The translations under genes were made by a program, and so were the position numbers. From the NCBI RefSeq assembly GCF_017873675.1, contig NZ_JAGGKK010000015.1, forward strand, positions 54,019-118,018: a stretch of DNA of 64,000 nucleotides, in the 5' to 3' direction. The stretch is from Virgibacillus litoralis (GTDB lineage Bacteria; Bacillota; Bacilli; Bacillales; Amphibacillaceae). Positions 18,115-30,649 of the stretch are shown in pieces (positions within the stretch are counted from its first letter, which is position 1; each line of letters begins with the position of its first letter). A model generated the notes under the pieces. It saw nothing but the letters and a program-made list of their open reading frames with translations, had not been told where the DNA came from and ran no database searches.

Positions 18115-18236
18115 CTCTCCCTTTTTACCCTGTAATACAAATGTAATATATTCACCATTTTCTTGTCGCAATCATAATGTAAACGCATTCAAACTATTTG
18201 ATTAATCAAAAGTATCAAAAAATTTTCAAAAAGTGG

Positions 18237-18265
18237 TTGACCTTTACTGTGAAACGGTATAAGAT
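18237..18265 (+). promoter_or_regulatory. Promoter of the ilv-leu T-box operon
   Basis: TTGACC at 18237-18242, 17 bp, TAAGAT at 18260-18265: a good sigma-A promoter directly upstream of the T-box leader. The equivalent promoter of the threonine operon at 30922 has the same -35 and spacing. Confidence 0.75.
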
Positions 18266-18274
18266 TATCGACAA

Positions 18275-18618
18275 TATCAAATTTTCAGATACAAATAATA
18301 TCATCAAATCGATGATGGGAATAAAGGAACATGGCCCATGTTTTTACAGAGAGCCGGGGTTGCTGTAAGCCCGGAATTACATGTTGTTCTGACATCGTCC
18401 CTGAGTGCAGAATTGAAAGGGTTGCAAATGAAGCTCCCCATTAGATTCTGTCAGGTATACACGGGTATACCTGTTATCAAAAAAAGCTGTTTGACAGCTT
18501 AGTGAGGCAGGATTCGTGAGGATGCTGTAAACTTGGGTGGTACCGTGAAAAGAGACTCTTTTCTCCCCATTCATTCTGCTTATTGGCAGGTGTGTGGGGA
18601 AAGAAGGGTCTTTTTTTT
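18275..18618 (+). promoter_or_regulatory. T-box leader, probable isoleucine specifier, before ilvB
   Basis: Contains AGAGAGCCGGGGTTGCTG near the base of stem I, the T-box GGGTGGTACCGTG at 18535-18547 with the UGGU bulge that pairs with a tRNA NCCA end, and a terminator GACTCTTTTCTCCCC / GGGGAAAGAAGGGTC followed by eight T ending at 18618. Aligned with the threonine leader at 31097, the specifier codon is ATC (Ile) at 18394-18396, preceded by CTGAC and followed six bases later by GAGTG. GTC (Val) at 18397 is the alternative. Uncharged tRNA-Ile should allow read-through into ilvBHC-leuABCD. Confidence 0.9.
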
Positions 18619-18619
18619 A

Positions 18620-18692
18620 TAGCAGTAAAGAAAGTATAAAAAGCTTTCTTATGCATAATTGCAACTTAGGCTCGCCAGATTGGCATAAGCCT
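18620..18692 (+). repeat. Interspersed repeat R1, copy 2
   Basis: TAGCAGTAAAGAAAGTATAAAAAGCTTTCTTATGCATAATTGCAACTTAGGC: a diverged R1 copy ending in TGGCATAAGCC. It lies between the T-box terminator and the ilvB ribosome binding site, so it is part of the ilv-leu 5' leader. Confidence 0.7.
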
Positions 18693-18725
18693 GTAAAAAA
18701 GTAAATTTTAAGGAGGCATGCAATA

Positions 18726-20447
18726 GTGAAAGTGGAGGCGAAACCTGAAATGGTCAGTGTAACAGAAAAGATGACCGGTGCTGATGTGTTGATGAATGCT
18801 CTTGTAGAGGCTGGTGCCGATACAATTTTTGGTTATCCAGGCGGGGCGGTACTCCCTATTTATGATGCGTTGTACCGGAGTCAAGCACCTTTTCAGCATG
18901 TGCTGTCGCGGCATGAACAGGGATCGATTCATGCGGCAGAAGGATATGCAAGGGTTACCGGAAAACCAGGCGTTGTGATGGCAACTTCTGGACCGGGAGC
19001 AACGAACCTGATAACAGGTATTACGGACGCGATGATGGATTCGTTGCCGCTAGTCGTATTTACCGGGCAGGTAGCAAGTGGTGTGATCGGAACGGATGCT
19101 TTTCAGGAGTCGGATGTGCTGGGGATAACGACTCCGATTACCAAATACAATTATCAGGTGAAACATGTATCTGAAATACCCAGGATCGTGAAAGAAGCTT
19201 TTTATATTGCTGCTTCAGGAAGACCGGGACCAGTTGTAATTGATATTCCAAAAGATGTATCAGCGGCTGTAACGACGGAGACATTTTCCAGTGAATTTCA
19301 TTTACCTGGATATCAGCCAACCAAAAAGCCTAATCCATTACAAATTGTTAAATTAGCTGACGCACTAAGTCGTGCGGAAAAACCTGTTATTCTCGCTGGG
19401 GCAGGTGTTCAATTTGCAAACGCATCGGAGAACTTAAAACAGTTTGCAGAGATACATCAGCTTCCGGTAGTAACAACATTACTTGGTCTAGGGACTTATC
19501 CAGGGTCAGAAAAGCTGTCCTTGGGTATGGGTGGAATGCATGGAACGTACGCTGCCAACATGGCAATTTACGAAAGCGACTTATTAATTAATATTGGTGC
19601 CAGGTTTGATGACCGCTTGACAGGGAATTTAAAACATTTTGCCCCGAATGCCAAGGTAGCTCATATTGATATCGACCCTGCTGAAATCGGCAAAAATATT
19701 AAGACGGAAATTCCTGTTGTAGCTGATGCAGATGAAGCGCTTAAAATGTTGCTGGAAAAGGCGGATTCATCCATGCACCATGAACCTTGGCTGGAAAAGC
19801 TGCAGGGAAATAAAAGAGATTATCCTTTGTGGTATGAACAGTCGGATAAAGAAATATCGCCACAATGGCTGATAGAACAGGTTTATAAACAATCGTCAGG
19901 AAAAGCAATTGTTACGACTGACGTTGGACAGCATCAAATGTGGGCGGCACAGTTTTATACGATGGAAAAACCAAATCGTTGGGTGACATCAGGAGGACTT
20001 GGAACAATGGGGTTCGGATTTCCGGCTGCAATTGGTGCACAGCTCGGTGCGCCTAAGGATCTCGTTGTTGCATTAGTAGGTGACGGAGGCTTTCAGATGA
20101 CTTTTCAGGAACTGTCTGTAGTTAAAGAACGAAACCTGCCTGTTAAAGTAATCATCGTTAATAATGAGGCACTTGGAATGGTGAGGCAGTGGCAGGAAAG
20201 TTTTTATGAGGAGCGTTATTCTGAATCAGTTTTTTCATCAAATCCTGACTTTGTAAAGCTAGCAGAAAGCTACGGAATTCGTGGAATGAAGGTTGACAAG
20301 GAAGCGGATGTAGAAGAAGTATTGCAGGAAGTATTTTCATATGAAGGTCCAGTTGTTGTTGATTGCCGTGTTGTTCAATTATCGAATGTGTATCCGATGA
20401 TTGCCCCAGGTAAAGGAATCCATGAAATGGTAGGGGTGACAAAATGA
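18726..20447 (+). CDS. ilvB: Acetolactate synthase large subunit
   Basis: A 573 aa ThDP-dependent enzyme that condenses pyruvate with pyruvate or 2-oxobutyrate. The N-terminal Pyr domain has [18 protein letters not shown], with the catalytic Glu in [16 protein letters not shown]. The central FAD domain includes [12 protein letters not shown]. The ThDP site is [18 protein letters not shown]...[15 protein letters not shown] start at 18726 follows AAGGAGG. It is the first gene of the T-box operon and overlaps ilvH by 4 bp. Confidence 0.96.
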   Translation: MKVEAKPEMVSVTEKMTGADVLMNALVEAGADTIFGYPGGAVLPIYDALYRSQAPFQHVLSRHEQGSIHAAEGYARVTGKPGVVMATSGPGATNLITGITDAMMDSLPLVVFTGQVASGVIGTDAFQESDVLGITTPITKYNYQVKHVSEIPRIVKEAFYIAASGRPGPVVIDIPKDVSAAVTTETFSSEFHLPGYQPTKKPNPLQIVKLADALSRAEKPVILAGAGVQFANASENLKQFAEIHQLPVVTTLLGLGTYPGSEKLSLGMGGMHGTYAANMAIYESDLLINIGARFDDRLTGNLKHFAPNAKVAHIDIDPAEIGKNIKTEIPVVADADEALKMLLEKADSSMHHEPWLEKLQGNKRDYPLWYEQSDKEISPQWLIEQVYKQSSGKAIVTTDVGQHQMWAAQFYTMEKPNRWVTSGGLGTMGFGFPAAIGAQLGAPKDLVVALVGDGGFQMTFQELSVVKERNLPVKVIIVNNEALGMVRQWQESFYEERYSESVFSSNPDFVKLAESYGIRGMKVDKEADVEEVLQEVFSYEGPVVVDCRVVQLSNVYPMIAPGKGIHEMVGVTK

Positions 20448-20962
20448 GACGAATCATAAGTGCAACGGTTCAGAATCGTGGAGGCGTACTAAATCGGGTG
20501 ACTGGGATGATGCATAAGCGGCAATTTAACATCGAAAGTATTTCTGTTGGTGCATCCGAAACTGAAGGCATATCGAAAATGACCTTTGTTGTCGAGGTAG
20601 GCGATCATCAGAAACTGGAGCAGCTGACCAAACAACTTAACAAACAAATAGATGTTTTGAAAGTGTCGGATATTACAGAAAAGGCGATTGTTGCAAGGGA
20701 GCTGGCATTGATAAAGGTGAAAGGAAGCGGCCAATTGCGTGCAGAAATTCAAGGAGTGATTACTCCGTTTCGCGCATCCATCATTGATGTTTCCCGGGAA
20801 AGCCTGACGATTCAGGTTACCGGCAAGCCAGATAAGGTCGAAGCGTTAATATCACTGTTACGGCCATATGGAATCAAAGAGCTTTCCAAAACAGGTGTAA
20901 CTGCATTCCTAAGAGGGCAGCAGCCGCAGCAGGTAACCGAAATCAATTCGTTTCCAGTTTAA
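20444..20962 (+). CDS. ilvH: Acetolactate synthase small (regulatory) subunit
   Basis: 172 aa with an N-terminal ACT domain ([31 protein letters not shown]) that confers valine feedback, and the C-terminal small-subunit domain ([21 protein letters not shown]). ATGA overlap with ilvB indicates coupled translation of the two subunits. Confidence 0.95.
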   Translation: MRRIISATVQNRGGVLNRVTGMMHKRQFNIESISVGASETEGISKMTFVVEVGDHQKLEQLTKQLNKQIDVLKVSDITEKAIVARELALIKVKGSGQLRAEIQGVITPFRASIIDVSRESLTIQVTGKPDKVEALISLLRPYGIKELSKTGVTAFLRGQQPQQVTEINSFPV

Positions 20963-20977
20963 AAATGGGTAAATTAA

Positions 20978-23588
<2,611 letters not shown>

Positions 23589-24695
23589 ATGAATAAACAG
23601 GTTGTTTTGCTGCCAGGAGATGGTATTGGCAAAGAAGTGATGGAGTCAGCTAAGTTAGTACTGAATACGGTTGCTACAGAATACGGCCACCGTTTTGCTT
23701 TTCATGAACATGCCATAGGTGGAGATGCAATTGACCGCTATGGCATCCCGCTGCCGGATGATACGATAAAGGCTTGTCAGCAGGCTGAAGCTGTATTACT
23801 AGGGTCTGTTGGAGGAAAGAAGTGGGATAATCTCCCGGCAAACAAGCGGCCTGAAAAAGGATTACTTGGGATTAGGAAGCAATTGGGACTGTTTGCAAAT
23901 TTGCGTCCGATTAAAAGCTTTCCGGCATTAGAACATGTTTCTCCACTGAAACAAGAAGTTATTAGTGGAAGTGACATTTTAATCATTCGTGAATTAACAG
24001 GTGGTCTGTATTTTGGGCAGCCTAGTGAACGGCGAGAAAATGGGCAGGCAGCAGTTGATACACTTTATTATCAGCGCTATGAAATCGAACGGATTATTGA
24101 TAAAGCATTCCAAAGTGCACGAAAACGACGAAAGCATTTAACTTCAGTGGATAAAGCAAATGTGTTGGAATCAAGCCGTCTTTGGCGAGAAGTTGTCGAG
24201 GAAAAGCGGCAGCAGTATCCGGATGTAACGGTGGACCATCTGCTTGTTGACGCTGCTGCAATGAAGCTTGTTACAAGTCCTGATCAGTTTGACGTTATGG
24301 TTACGGAGAATTTATTTGGCGATATTTTAAGTGATGAGGCATCCGTTTTAACCGGTTCGCTTGGAATGCTTCCGTCTGCAAGTGTACGTTCAGACGGTGT
24401 TGGTCTTTACGAGCCAGTTCATGGATCAGCACCTGATATTGCTGGACGTGGAATGGCCAATCCAATTGGGATGATTCTGTCAGCAGCTATGATGCTTCGC
24501 CATTCTTTTAATATGGAACAGGAGGCTGCCGAGATTGAGTCAGCGGTAAATGATACGTTAAATGAAGGCTATCATACAGCTGATTTGAATAGGGAAGGCG
24601 GAAAACTTGTTGGTACCGCCGAGATGACTGAGGCAGTTATTGAAAATATCACGACTAAAAGTGTTTCAGACAGTATTTGCAGTTCATATTTCTAA
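23589..24695 (+). CDS. leuB: 3-isopropylmalate dehydrogenase
   Basis: A 368 aa NAD-dependent beta-decarboxylating dehydrogenase. LLPGDGIGKEVM at the N-terminus, substrate loop IRELTGGLYFGQP, metal-binding VTENLFGDILSDEAS, and NAD-site PVHGSAPDIAGRGMANPIG. It starts right at the end of leuA (stop TAA, then ATG one base later) after AAAGGAGG. Confidence 0.95.
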   Translation: MNKQVVLLPGDGIGKEVMESAKLVLNTVATEYGHRFAFHEHAIGGDAIDRYGIPLPDDTIKACQQAEAVLLGSVGGKKWDNLPANKRPEKGLLGIRKQLGLFANLRPIKSFPALEHVSPLKQEVISGSDILIIRELTGGLYFGQPSERRENGQAAVDTLYYQRYEIERIIDKAFQSARKRRKHLTSVDKANVLESSRLWREVVEEKRQQYPDVTVDHLLVDAAAMKLVTSPDQFDVMVTENLFGDILSDEASVLTGSLGMLPSASVRSDGVGLYEPVHGSAPDIAGRGMANPIGMILSAAMMLRHSFNMEQEAAEIESAVNDTLNEGYHTADLNREGGKLVGTAEMTEAVIENITTKSVSDSICSSYF

Positions 24696-24716
24696 AAGAG
24701 AGAGGAGGAATTCTTG

Positions 24717-26123
24717 ATGGGGAAGCCTGAAACGATTATAGAAAAAATTTGGAATAAGCATGTTGTGCATGATGAAGAAGGTAAACCAAGTCTTATGTAT
24801 ATTGATCTGCACCTTGTTCATGAAGTTACGTCACCACAGGCGTTTGAAGGATTACGGCTGACTGATCGCAAAGTACGTCGGCCGGACCTGACTTATGCAA
24901 CGATGGATCATAATGTTCCAACGAAAAACCGTGATGTAATAAAGGATGAAATTTCGGTAAAACAGATGGAAACATTAAAAAAGAACTGCTTAGATTTTGG
25001 TATTACCCTTGCAGATATGTATCATCCTGATCAAGGAATTGTTCATGTAATTGGTCCGGAGCTTGGGTTGACGCAACCGGGAAAGACGATTGTTTGTGGA
25101 GATAGCCATACTTCTACACATGGCGCTTTTGGTTCATTGGCTTTTGGAATTGGAACAAGTGAAGTCGAGCATGTTCTTGCTACACAGACATTGTGGCAGG
25201 AAAAACCAAAGACTCTCAATGTTCATGTTGAAGGTGATCTAGGTCCAGGTGTAACTGCAAAGGATTTAATTTTAGCGATTATTGGGAAATACGGCGTTCG
25301 GTTTGGCACTGGTTACGTAATCGAGTATACCGGAGACGCGATCCGCGAGTTGTCTATGGAAGGCCGGATGACGGTTTGCAATATGTCGATTGAGGCAGGG
25401 GCAAGAGCTGGCCTGATCAGTCCCGACGAAAAAACTGTTGAATTCCTGCGTGGCAGGGCTCATGTACCAGAAGGAGAGCAATTTGAAGAACTTGCTGAAG
25501 AGTGGTTAGACATCGCTACTGATGAAGGTGCTGTCTATGATCAGACCGTAACAATAAAGGCAGCCGAAGTTGAACCGCAAGTAACCTGGGGAACAAATCC
25601 TGGTATGTGTGTACCTGTAAATGGTTCCACTCCGTCAGCAGATGATGTGGAGCATAAAGAGGATTTGGAACGGGCATTAGCGTATATGGGATTGGAGGAA
25701 AATCAGCCAATCACTTCAATAGAGATCGACCATGTGTTCATCGGTTCCTGTACTAATTCACGATTGGGTGATTTGAAAAAAGCTGCATCAGTTATTCAAG
25801 GTAGAAAAGTGAATCCAAAAGTTAGAGCGATTGTTGTCCCAGGGTCATTTAAAGTTAAATGGCAAGCGGAAAAAGAGGGACTAGATCTTATTTTCAAAGA
25901 AGCTGGGTTTGAATGGCGAGAGGCTGGCTGCAGTATGTGTCTCGCTATGAATGATGACATTGTTCCACCAGGTGGAAGGTGTGCCTCAACGTCGAACCGC
26001 AACTTTGAGGGTAGGCAAGGAAATGGTGCCAGGACTCATCTGGTCAGCCCGGAAATGGCGACTGTTGCTGCGATTGAGGGTCATTTTGTGGATGTACGTC
26101 AATATGCAGGGGCACTGCAATAG
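24717..26123 (+). CDS. leuC: 3-isopropylmalate dehydratase large subunit
   Basis: An aconitase-family Fe-S subunit of about 468 aa. Conserved are [20 protein letters not shown] and the three cluster cysteines in FIGSCTNSR and [11 protein letters not shown], with APPGG-type loop [22 protein letters not shown]. The frame starts with TTG 24714; the adjacent ATG 24717 at good distance from GAGGAGG is preferred. Confidence 0.95.
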   Translation: MGKPETIIEKIWNKHVVHDEEGKPSLMYIDLHLVHEVTSPQAFEGLRLTDRKVRRPDLTYATMDHNVPTKNRDVIKDEISVKQMETLKKNCLDFGITLADMYHPDQGIVHVIGPELGLTQPGKTIVCGDSHTSTHGAFGSLAFGIGTSEVEHVLATQTLWQEKPKTLNVHVEGDLGPGVTAKDLILAIIGKYGVRFGTGYVIEYTGDAIRELSMEGRMTVCNMSIEAGARAGLISPDEKTVEFLRGRAHVPEGEQFEELAEEWLDIATDEGAVYDQTVTIKAAEVEPQVTWGTNPGMCVPVNGSTPSADDVEHKEDLERALAYMGLEENQPITSIEIDHVFIGSCTNSRLGDLKKAASVIQGRKVNPKVRAIVVPGSFKVKWQAEKEGLDLIFKEAGFEWREAGCSMCLAMNDDIVPPGGRCASTSNRNFEGRQGNGARTHLVSPEMATVAAIEGHFVDVRQYAGALQ

Positions 26124-26136
26124 GAGGTGAGTGATT

Positions 26137-26712
26137 ATGGAAGCTATTCAAAAGCATGCTGGAAAAGTATTTCCATTAAATCGTACAAATGTTGACACAG
26201 ATCAGATTATCCCAAAACAATTTTTGAAACGTGTCGAACGAACCGGCTTCGGTCAATTTCTTTTTTATCATTGGCGATTCGATGATGATGGCAATCAACG
26301 GTCTGATTTTATTTTGAATCAGAATGCATATGCAGATGCCTCTATCTTGCTGGGCGGTGAAAATTTTGGATGTGGATCATCCCGTGAACATGCTCCATGG
26401 GCGTTATTAGATTATGGGTTTCGAGTAATTATTGCACCTAGTTTTGCTGATATTTTTTATAATAACGCCTTAAAAAATGGGATTATTCCAGTGCAAATGG
26501 ATGAAGAACAGGTAAGTGAATGGATGAAACAAGCGGAAGAATCATCTCTATATTTGCAAGTGGATTTGGAGAATCAGCAGATTGTCGATGATGAACGAAC
26601 AGTTCCATTTTCGATTGATAATTACCACAAAGAAAAGCTGTTGAATGGCTGGGACGACATCGCCCTCACGCTGCATCATGAAGCTAAAATTACTGCGTTT
26701 GAGGGCAGGTGA
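26137..26712 (+). CDS. leuD: 3-isopropylmalate dehydratase small subunit
   Basis: A 191 aa swivel-domain subunit. NVDTDQIIPKQFL, GENFGCGSSREHAPWALLDYGF and the Ser/Arg active-site loop are intact. ATG 26137 follows TAGGAGG; a GTG at 26131 in frame is too close. It completes the leucine branch and is followed by a 401-bp palindromic element before the threonine dehydratase. Confidence 0.95.
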   Translation: MEAIQKHAGKVFPLNRTNVDTDQIIPKQFLKRVERTGFGQFLFYHWRFDDDGNQRSDFILNQNAYADASILLGGENFGCGSSREHAPWALLDYGFRVIIAPSFADIFYNNALKNGIIPVQMDEEQVSEWMKQAEESSLYLQVDLENQQIVDDERTVPFSIDNYHKEKLLNGWDDIALTLHHEAKITAFEGR

Positions 26713-26737
26713 GTGAATAACTAAGACTTTTTGTGTT

Positions 26738-27138
26738 GCTTATCAATCTTTGCAGTTAGATATAATCTGTGTCACTGTAGCAACATTTATTTCTGCTTTG
26801 GGCAGTCGCACACCTTAGGGCAACGCTTCAGCTTTCTCGGAAGCAAAAACCGCTTAGCCTGCGGGATCTTCAGCTGTTGCTTCAACGAACAGGACGTTCT
26901 AGTACCGGTGTTGGTCACAGGACGTGGCCGATTTTAGCCGGTGACACGCAGGGATTCGACTGCCCTACGCTCCAATAAATGCCATACTAGCGAAGGAAAT
27001 ACACGAAGACTCCTACGGGAAAGCGAAGACGTTGAGACCCCACAGCGAGCCTTCTTTGCGAGTGAGGAGGCTCAGCTCGAGCCCGCGGAAAGCGTAGTGT
27101 ATTTCCGAAGCGATATATTATGTTGCAGTTTGATAAGC
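26738..27138. repeat. Composite 401-bp palindromic element (MITE-like)
   Basis: Outer ends are inverted: GCTTATCAATCTTTGCA (26738) and TGCAGTTTGATAAGC (27124-27138), sharing a perfect GCTTATCAA. Inside are two further palindromic units: 26800-26965, bounded by GGGCAGTCG / CGACTGCCC, and 26995-27106, bounded by GGAAATACAC / GTGTATTTCC. The second carries GACTCCTACGGGAAAGCG and GAGCCCGCGGAAAGCG, a type of repeat I recall as common in Bacillaceae genomes. Base composition is richer in GC than its neighbours. Frames crossing it (68 and 87 codons) look like chance. It splits leuD from ilvA inside an operon. Confidence 0.75.
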
Positions 27139-27240
27139 GAAGATATGATTAGATGGCGCTTAGAGGAAAATCCATTATATTTCCTATGCGGCGGCATTCA
27201 ATAATAAAATCAGTTTAATAAAAAAAGGAGTGTAAACCTT

Positions 27241-28227
27241 GGGAATTTCTTAACTGGCGAAACGGTTTACAATGCATGGAAGCGGCTCGAGCCTTTTGTC
27301 CATCGCACACCGTTACTAACCTCGTCTACCACCAATCAAATGGTCGGGAAAAACGTATATTTTAAAATGGAAAATCAGCAGAAAACTGGTGCGTTCAAAT
27401 TTAGAGGAGCAACCTTTAAACTAATGCAGCTTCCAAAAGAACAGTTACAAAATGGTGTGGTTACTGCATCAGCAGGAAACCATGCACAAGGTGTAGCTTA
27501 TGCAGGAGCTAAATTGGGAGTGAAGACGACGATATTTATGGCAGAAGGAACGCCGCTTGCAAAAATCAATGCCACAAAGGCATATGGAGCAGAGGTTGTT
27601 CTTATTGGTGAATCATTCCAAGAGGCATTTGAGGCTTCATTAGAAAGGAAAGCAGAAACTGGAGCAGCGTATATACATCCATTTGATGATTATGACGTTA
27701 TGGCAGGGCAAGGGACTATTGCGATGGAAATGCTGCGTCAGGAAGACAGGATTGACACGATTTTGGTACCAATTGGTGGTGGCGGATTAATCAGCGGTAT
27801 CGCAACAGCTGCAAAACATATCAATCGAAATATTAGAGTGATCGGTGTCCAGGCAAGTGGAGCTGCTGCCATGCATAAAAGTTTTCATCATAATGTGAAT
27901 GAAAAACTTACATCTGTTAAAACAATAGCAGAGGGTATTGCAGTGAAACAGCCAGGGAAAAATACATTACCGGTTATCCGAAAATATGTCGATGATATTG
28001 TAACAGTGTGTGATGAGGAAATTGCCTCAGCAATTGTTTATATGCTTGAACGTAATAAAACGTTAATGGAAGGGGCAGGTGCTGCGTCACTTGCAGCACT
28101 GTTTAAATATCATGACAGAATTCGCTCCAGAAATTGTGGAGTGATTGTTAGTGGCGGTAACTTGGATATTGGGATGCTTCCGATGATTCAAAAGCTAGCG
28201 GGAGAACAAAGGATATTTGCATCGTAA
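27241..28227 (+). CDS. ilvA: Threonine ammonia-lyase (short type), start region frame-disrupted
   Basis: A PLP enzyme that deaminates threonine to 2-oxobutyrate for isoleucine. PLP-Lys is in KTGAFKFRGA; SAGNHAQGVAYA and the phosphate loop IGGGGLISG follow. It lacks the C-terminal ACT domain of B. subtilis IlvA, so it resembles the short, TdcB-like form. Homology clearly begins upstream of the first in-frame ATG (27340), with YNAWKRLEPFVHRTPLLTSS, but that frame has no start codon. A TTG at 27239, eight bases after AAAGGAG, is out of phase and runs into TAA after four codons. One extra base after it would restore MGNFLTGETVYNAW. Either a frameshift or a sequence error. Confidence 0.75.
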   Translation, partial: GNFLTGETVYNAWKRLEPFVHRTPLLTSSTTNQMVGKNVYFKMENQQKTGAFKFRGATFKLMQLPKEQLQNGVVTASAGNHAQGVAYAGAKLGVKTTIFMAEGTPLAKINATKAYGAEVVLIGESFQEAFEASLERKAETGAAYIHPFDDYDVMAGQGTIAMEMLRQEDRIDTILVPIGGGGLISGIATAAKHINRNIRVIGVQASGAAAMHKSFHHNVNEKLTSVKTIAEGIAVKQPGKNTLPVIRKYVDDIVTVCDEEIASAIVYMLERNKTLMEGAGAASLAALFKYHDRIRSRNCGVIVSGGNLDIGMLPMIQKLAGEQRIFAS

Positions 28228-28306
28228 ATTTATTGTGTGCTCCCTTTACAATCCCGGGAAACATCGTTACGATAAAACTTAATCTGGGATTGGGGGAGTG
28301 GTTCGT

Positions 28307-29485
28307 GTGAGAAAATTTGAGCAATCAGATATGCTGAAGCGTTTGCCTGAACAGTTTTTTGCGAAGCTGGTTAAGAAGACGCAATCTATGAAAGAAAAGG
28401 GTCATGATGTTATAGTTCTTGGACAGGGAAACCCTGATTTACCTACTCCTGAACATATAGTGAAGGCACTGCAGGATGCTGCAGAAAAACCAAGAAATCA
28501 TAAATACACACCTTTTCAAGGATTCCAGTATTTAAAAGACTCCGTAGCCGACTTTTACCAAAGGGAGTATGGCGTAACGATAGATTCTAAAACAGAAGTA
28601 GCTATTTTGTTTGGGGCAAAAACAGGGCTTGTTGAATTGAGTCAGTGTCTGTTGAATCCAGGTGACCTGGCGTTGCTGCCTGACCCGGGATATCCGGATT
28701 ATATGTCAGGGACTGCAATGGCTGATGCTGAAACAGCGTTTATGCCACTGCTTAGGGAGAATGGTTTTTTGCCTGATTACAGTGAGATTAGTGAGGATAA
28801 ACTTGAACGAGCGAAGCTGATGTTTTTAAACTACCCGAACAATCCAACTGCAGCAACTGCAACTAAAGAATTTTTTGATGAAACGATTGATCTTGCGAAT
28901 GAGCATGATTTTTGTGTTGTGCATGATTTTGCCTATGCGACAATTGGATTTGAAGAGGAAAAACCAGTTAGTTTTCTGCAATCGGCTGGTGCAAAAGATG
29001 TTGGGGTCGAAATCTATACGTTATCAAAAGCCTATAGTATGGCTGGATGGCGCGTTGCTTTTGCTGTAGGGAATCCGTCTGTTATTGAGAGCATCAATCT
29101 TGTGCAGGATCACATGTATGTCAGTTTGTTTGGCGCTGTACAAGAAGCTGCAGCAGAAGCGTTGACTGGTGATCAGACCGCAGCACAATACTTGGTTGAT
29201 ACATATGCAAATCGCCGGGAGCGCTTCATTGCTGCATTGGATAGGATTGGCTGGGAAGCGGACGCTCCAAAAGGTACTTTCTTTGCCTGGCTGCCTGTTC
29301 CAACTGGCAATACTTCAGAAGAATTCGCTGATTTATTGCTGGAAAAAGCACATGTGGTTGTTGCTCCAGGAAATGGTTTTGGGTCAAAGGGAGAAGGCTA
29401 CGTACGTGTTGGTCTGCTTGATTCAGAGGCACGATTGGAGGAAGCGGTAGAGCGTATTGGTAGATTAGGGATATTTAATAAGTAA
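28307..29485 (+). CDS. PLP-dependent aminotransferase, MtnE/YkrV-like
   Basis: A 392 aa fold-type I class I/II aminotransferase. GQGNPDLPTPEHIV, LNYPNNPTAA, HDFAYATIGF and the PLP Lys in YTLSKAYSMAGWR are visible. It is strikingly similar along its length to B. subtilis MtnE (YkrV), which transaminates 2-oxo-4-methylthiobutyrate to methionine. Placed after ilvA in the branched-chain region, it may also serve as the final branched-chain aminotransferase, since no ilvE is seen in this operon. GTG 28307 is chosen (MRKFEQSDML) over the GTG at 28298, which overlaps the ribosome binding site. Confidence 0.85.
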   Translation: MRKFEQSDMLKRLPEQFFAKLVKKTQSMKEKGHDVIVLGQGNPDLPTPEHIVKALQDAAEKPRNHKYTPFQGFQYLKDSVADFYQREYGVTIDSKTEVAILFGAKTGLVELSQCLLNPGDLALLPDPGYPDYMSGTAMADAETAFMPLLRENGFLPDYSEISEDKLERAKLMFLNYPNNPTAATATKEFFDETIDLANEHDFCVVHDFAYATIGFEEEKPVSFLQSAGAKDVGVEIYTLSKAYSMAGWRVAFAVGNPSVIESINLVQDHMYVSLFGAVQEAAAEALTGDQTAAQYLVDTYANRRERFIAALDRIGWEADAPKGTFFAWLPVPTGNTSEEFADLLLEKAHVVVAPGNGFGSKGEGYVRVGLLDSEARLEEAVERIGRLGIFNK

Positions 29486-29492
29486 GATAGAA

Positions 29493-29523
29493 AGCAGCCG
29501 CGATTATATTACGGCTGCTTTTG
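29493..29523 (+). terminator. Terminator after the aminotransferase
   Basis: A perfect 8-bp stem AGCAGCCG / CGGCTGCT with an 11-nt loop and a following TTTTGTT run; closes the ilv-leu transcription unit. Confidence 0.8.
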
Positions 29524-29544
29524 TTATGGTAGATATTTGTGTGT

Positions 29545-29583
29545 CCGACAAAGTTTGACAAAAACCGGGAAGTGACAGGCACC
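29545..29583 (-). repeat. REP copy 3 (R2, minus orientation)
   Basis: CCGACAAAGTTTGACAAAAA then CCGGGAAGTGACAGGCACC: the reverse complement of the copy at 8546. It lies between two convergent genes. Confidence 0.8.
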
Positions 29584-29593
29584 TTCTCCCCAC

Positions 29594-30649
29594 CTATTTC
29601 CATGTTTCACTCAGTACCCGTACCCAGTTTTCATGAGTGATTTTTCGTAATTCATTGTCATTAAATCCATGAGCTTTTAGTCGTTCAACAAGTTTTGGTA
29701 AACCAGTAACATCTTTGAGCTCATCTGGAACGGTTGTGCCATCAAAGTCAGATCCGAATGCGACATGGTCTATACCGAACTTTTCAGCTATATAGCTGAC
29801 ATGGCGAACAATTAAGTCAAGCGAAATATCTGTATCAGTTCCACCATCTTCACGAAGCATGTTCACCGCATAATTGATACCAACTACACCATTTGATTTT
29901 GCAACAGCTTCTAACTGCTTGTCTGTCAGATTACGTGATATTGGACAAAGTGCATGTACATTAGAATGTGTTGCTACGATAGGTGCACCTGAAATTTGTG
30001 CAACATCCCAAAATCCCTTTTCGTTCAAATGTGTCGTGTCGACCATGATGCCAAGCTTATTACATTCACGGACAAGCGCTTTGCCTTCATCAGTAAGTCC
30101 AGACCCAATATCAGGGGAAGATGGGTAGCGGAAAGGTACACCTTCACCATAGACGTTTGGTCTGCTCCATACGATTCCTAGTGAACGCAGTCCAGCTTTA
30201 TATAAAACGTGCAGTGTATCAAAATTTGTATCAATGGCTGCAGCGCCTTCTATATGAAGTACAGCAGCCATGACGTCGTTTTTAAGACAATGTGCCAGTT
30301 CAGTTGCATTGCGAACTACCTTAAATTTTCCATCCGATTCGTTCTCGAGTCGAAACAAGCCAGCAGCAAACGTATTTGTGTTGGACAATGCTTTTTTATG
30401 TTTAATTGGTGGTGGAAGTGGTATATCGTATCCATCTGAAGTTACATGGTCTTCAGGATTAACTTCATAGCCGTCATTAGGTGTCCATACTGCAAAAAAA
30501 CCACCACCGAAATTGCCTTTTTTAGCTCGGGGAAAATCAATATGTCCAATGTTGCTCTCTTTGAAAAATGATCGTTCTTTCGCTTCTTCAGGTAAATGAA
30601 GACTCAAAAGTGTATCGTTATGCCCATCGAAAATTGGGAAGTTGCTCAT
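29594..30649 (-). CDS. Membrane-dipeptidase family (M19) dipeptidase
   Basis: A 351 aa zinc amidohydrolase-fold dipeptidase (renal dipeptidase family). FPIFDGHNDTLL gives the His-x-Asp zinc ligands, LHIEGAAAIDTN the bridging Glu, TTHLNEKGFWDV and VATHSNVHALCPISRNLTD the later ligands, and HVAFGSDFDGT the catalytic Asp. No signal peptide is visible, so it is likely cytoplasmic and cleaves dipeptides or beta-lactam-like amides. It is transcribed toward the REP copy and divergent from the threonine operon. Confidence 0.88.
   Translation of the reverse strand: MSNFPIFDGHNDTLLSLHLPEEAKERSFFKESNIGHIDFPRAKKGNFGGGFFAVWTPNDGYEVNPEDHVTSDGYDIPLPPPIKHKKALSNTNTFAAGLFRLENESDGKFKVVRNATELAHCLKNDVMAAVLHIEGAAAIDTNFDTLHVLYKAGLRSLGIVWSRPNVYGEGVPFRYPSSPDIGSGLTDEGKALVRECNKLGIMVDTTHLNEKGFWDVAQISGAPIVATHSNVHALCPISRNLTDKQLEAVAKSNGVVGINYAVNMLREDGGTDTDISLDLIVRHVSYIAEKFGIDHVAFGSDFDGTTVPDELKDVTGLPKLVERLKAHGFNDNELRKITHENWVRVLSETWK

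Noticed and set aside
26731..27204. Two open frames of 68 and 87 codons between leuD and ilvA
   Set aside because: Both cross palindromic repeat sequence, have no ribosome binding site or family resemblance, and are best explained as chance frames in a GC-richer element.
27239..27253. Leader peptide (four codons) controlling ilvA by attenuation
   Set aside because: The frame has no regulatory isoleucine or threonine run and no terminator follows; a frameshift of the ilvA start explains it better.
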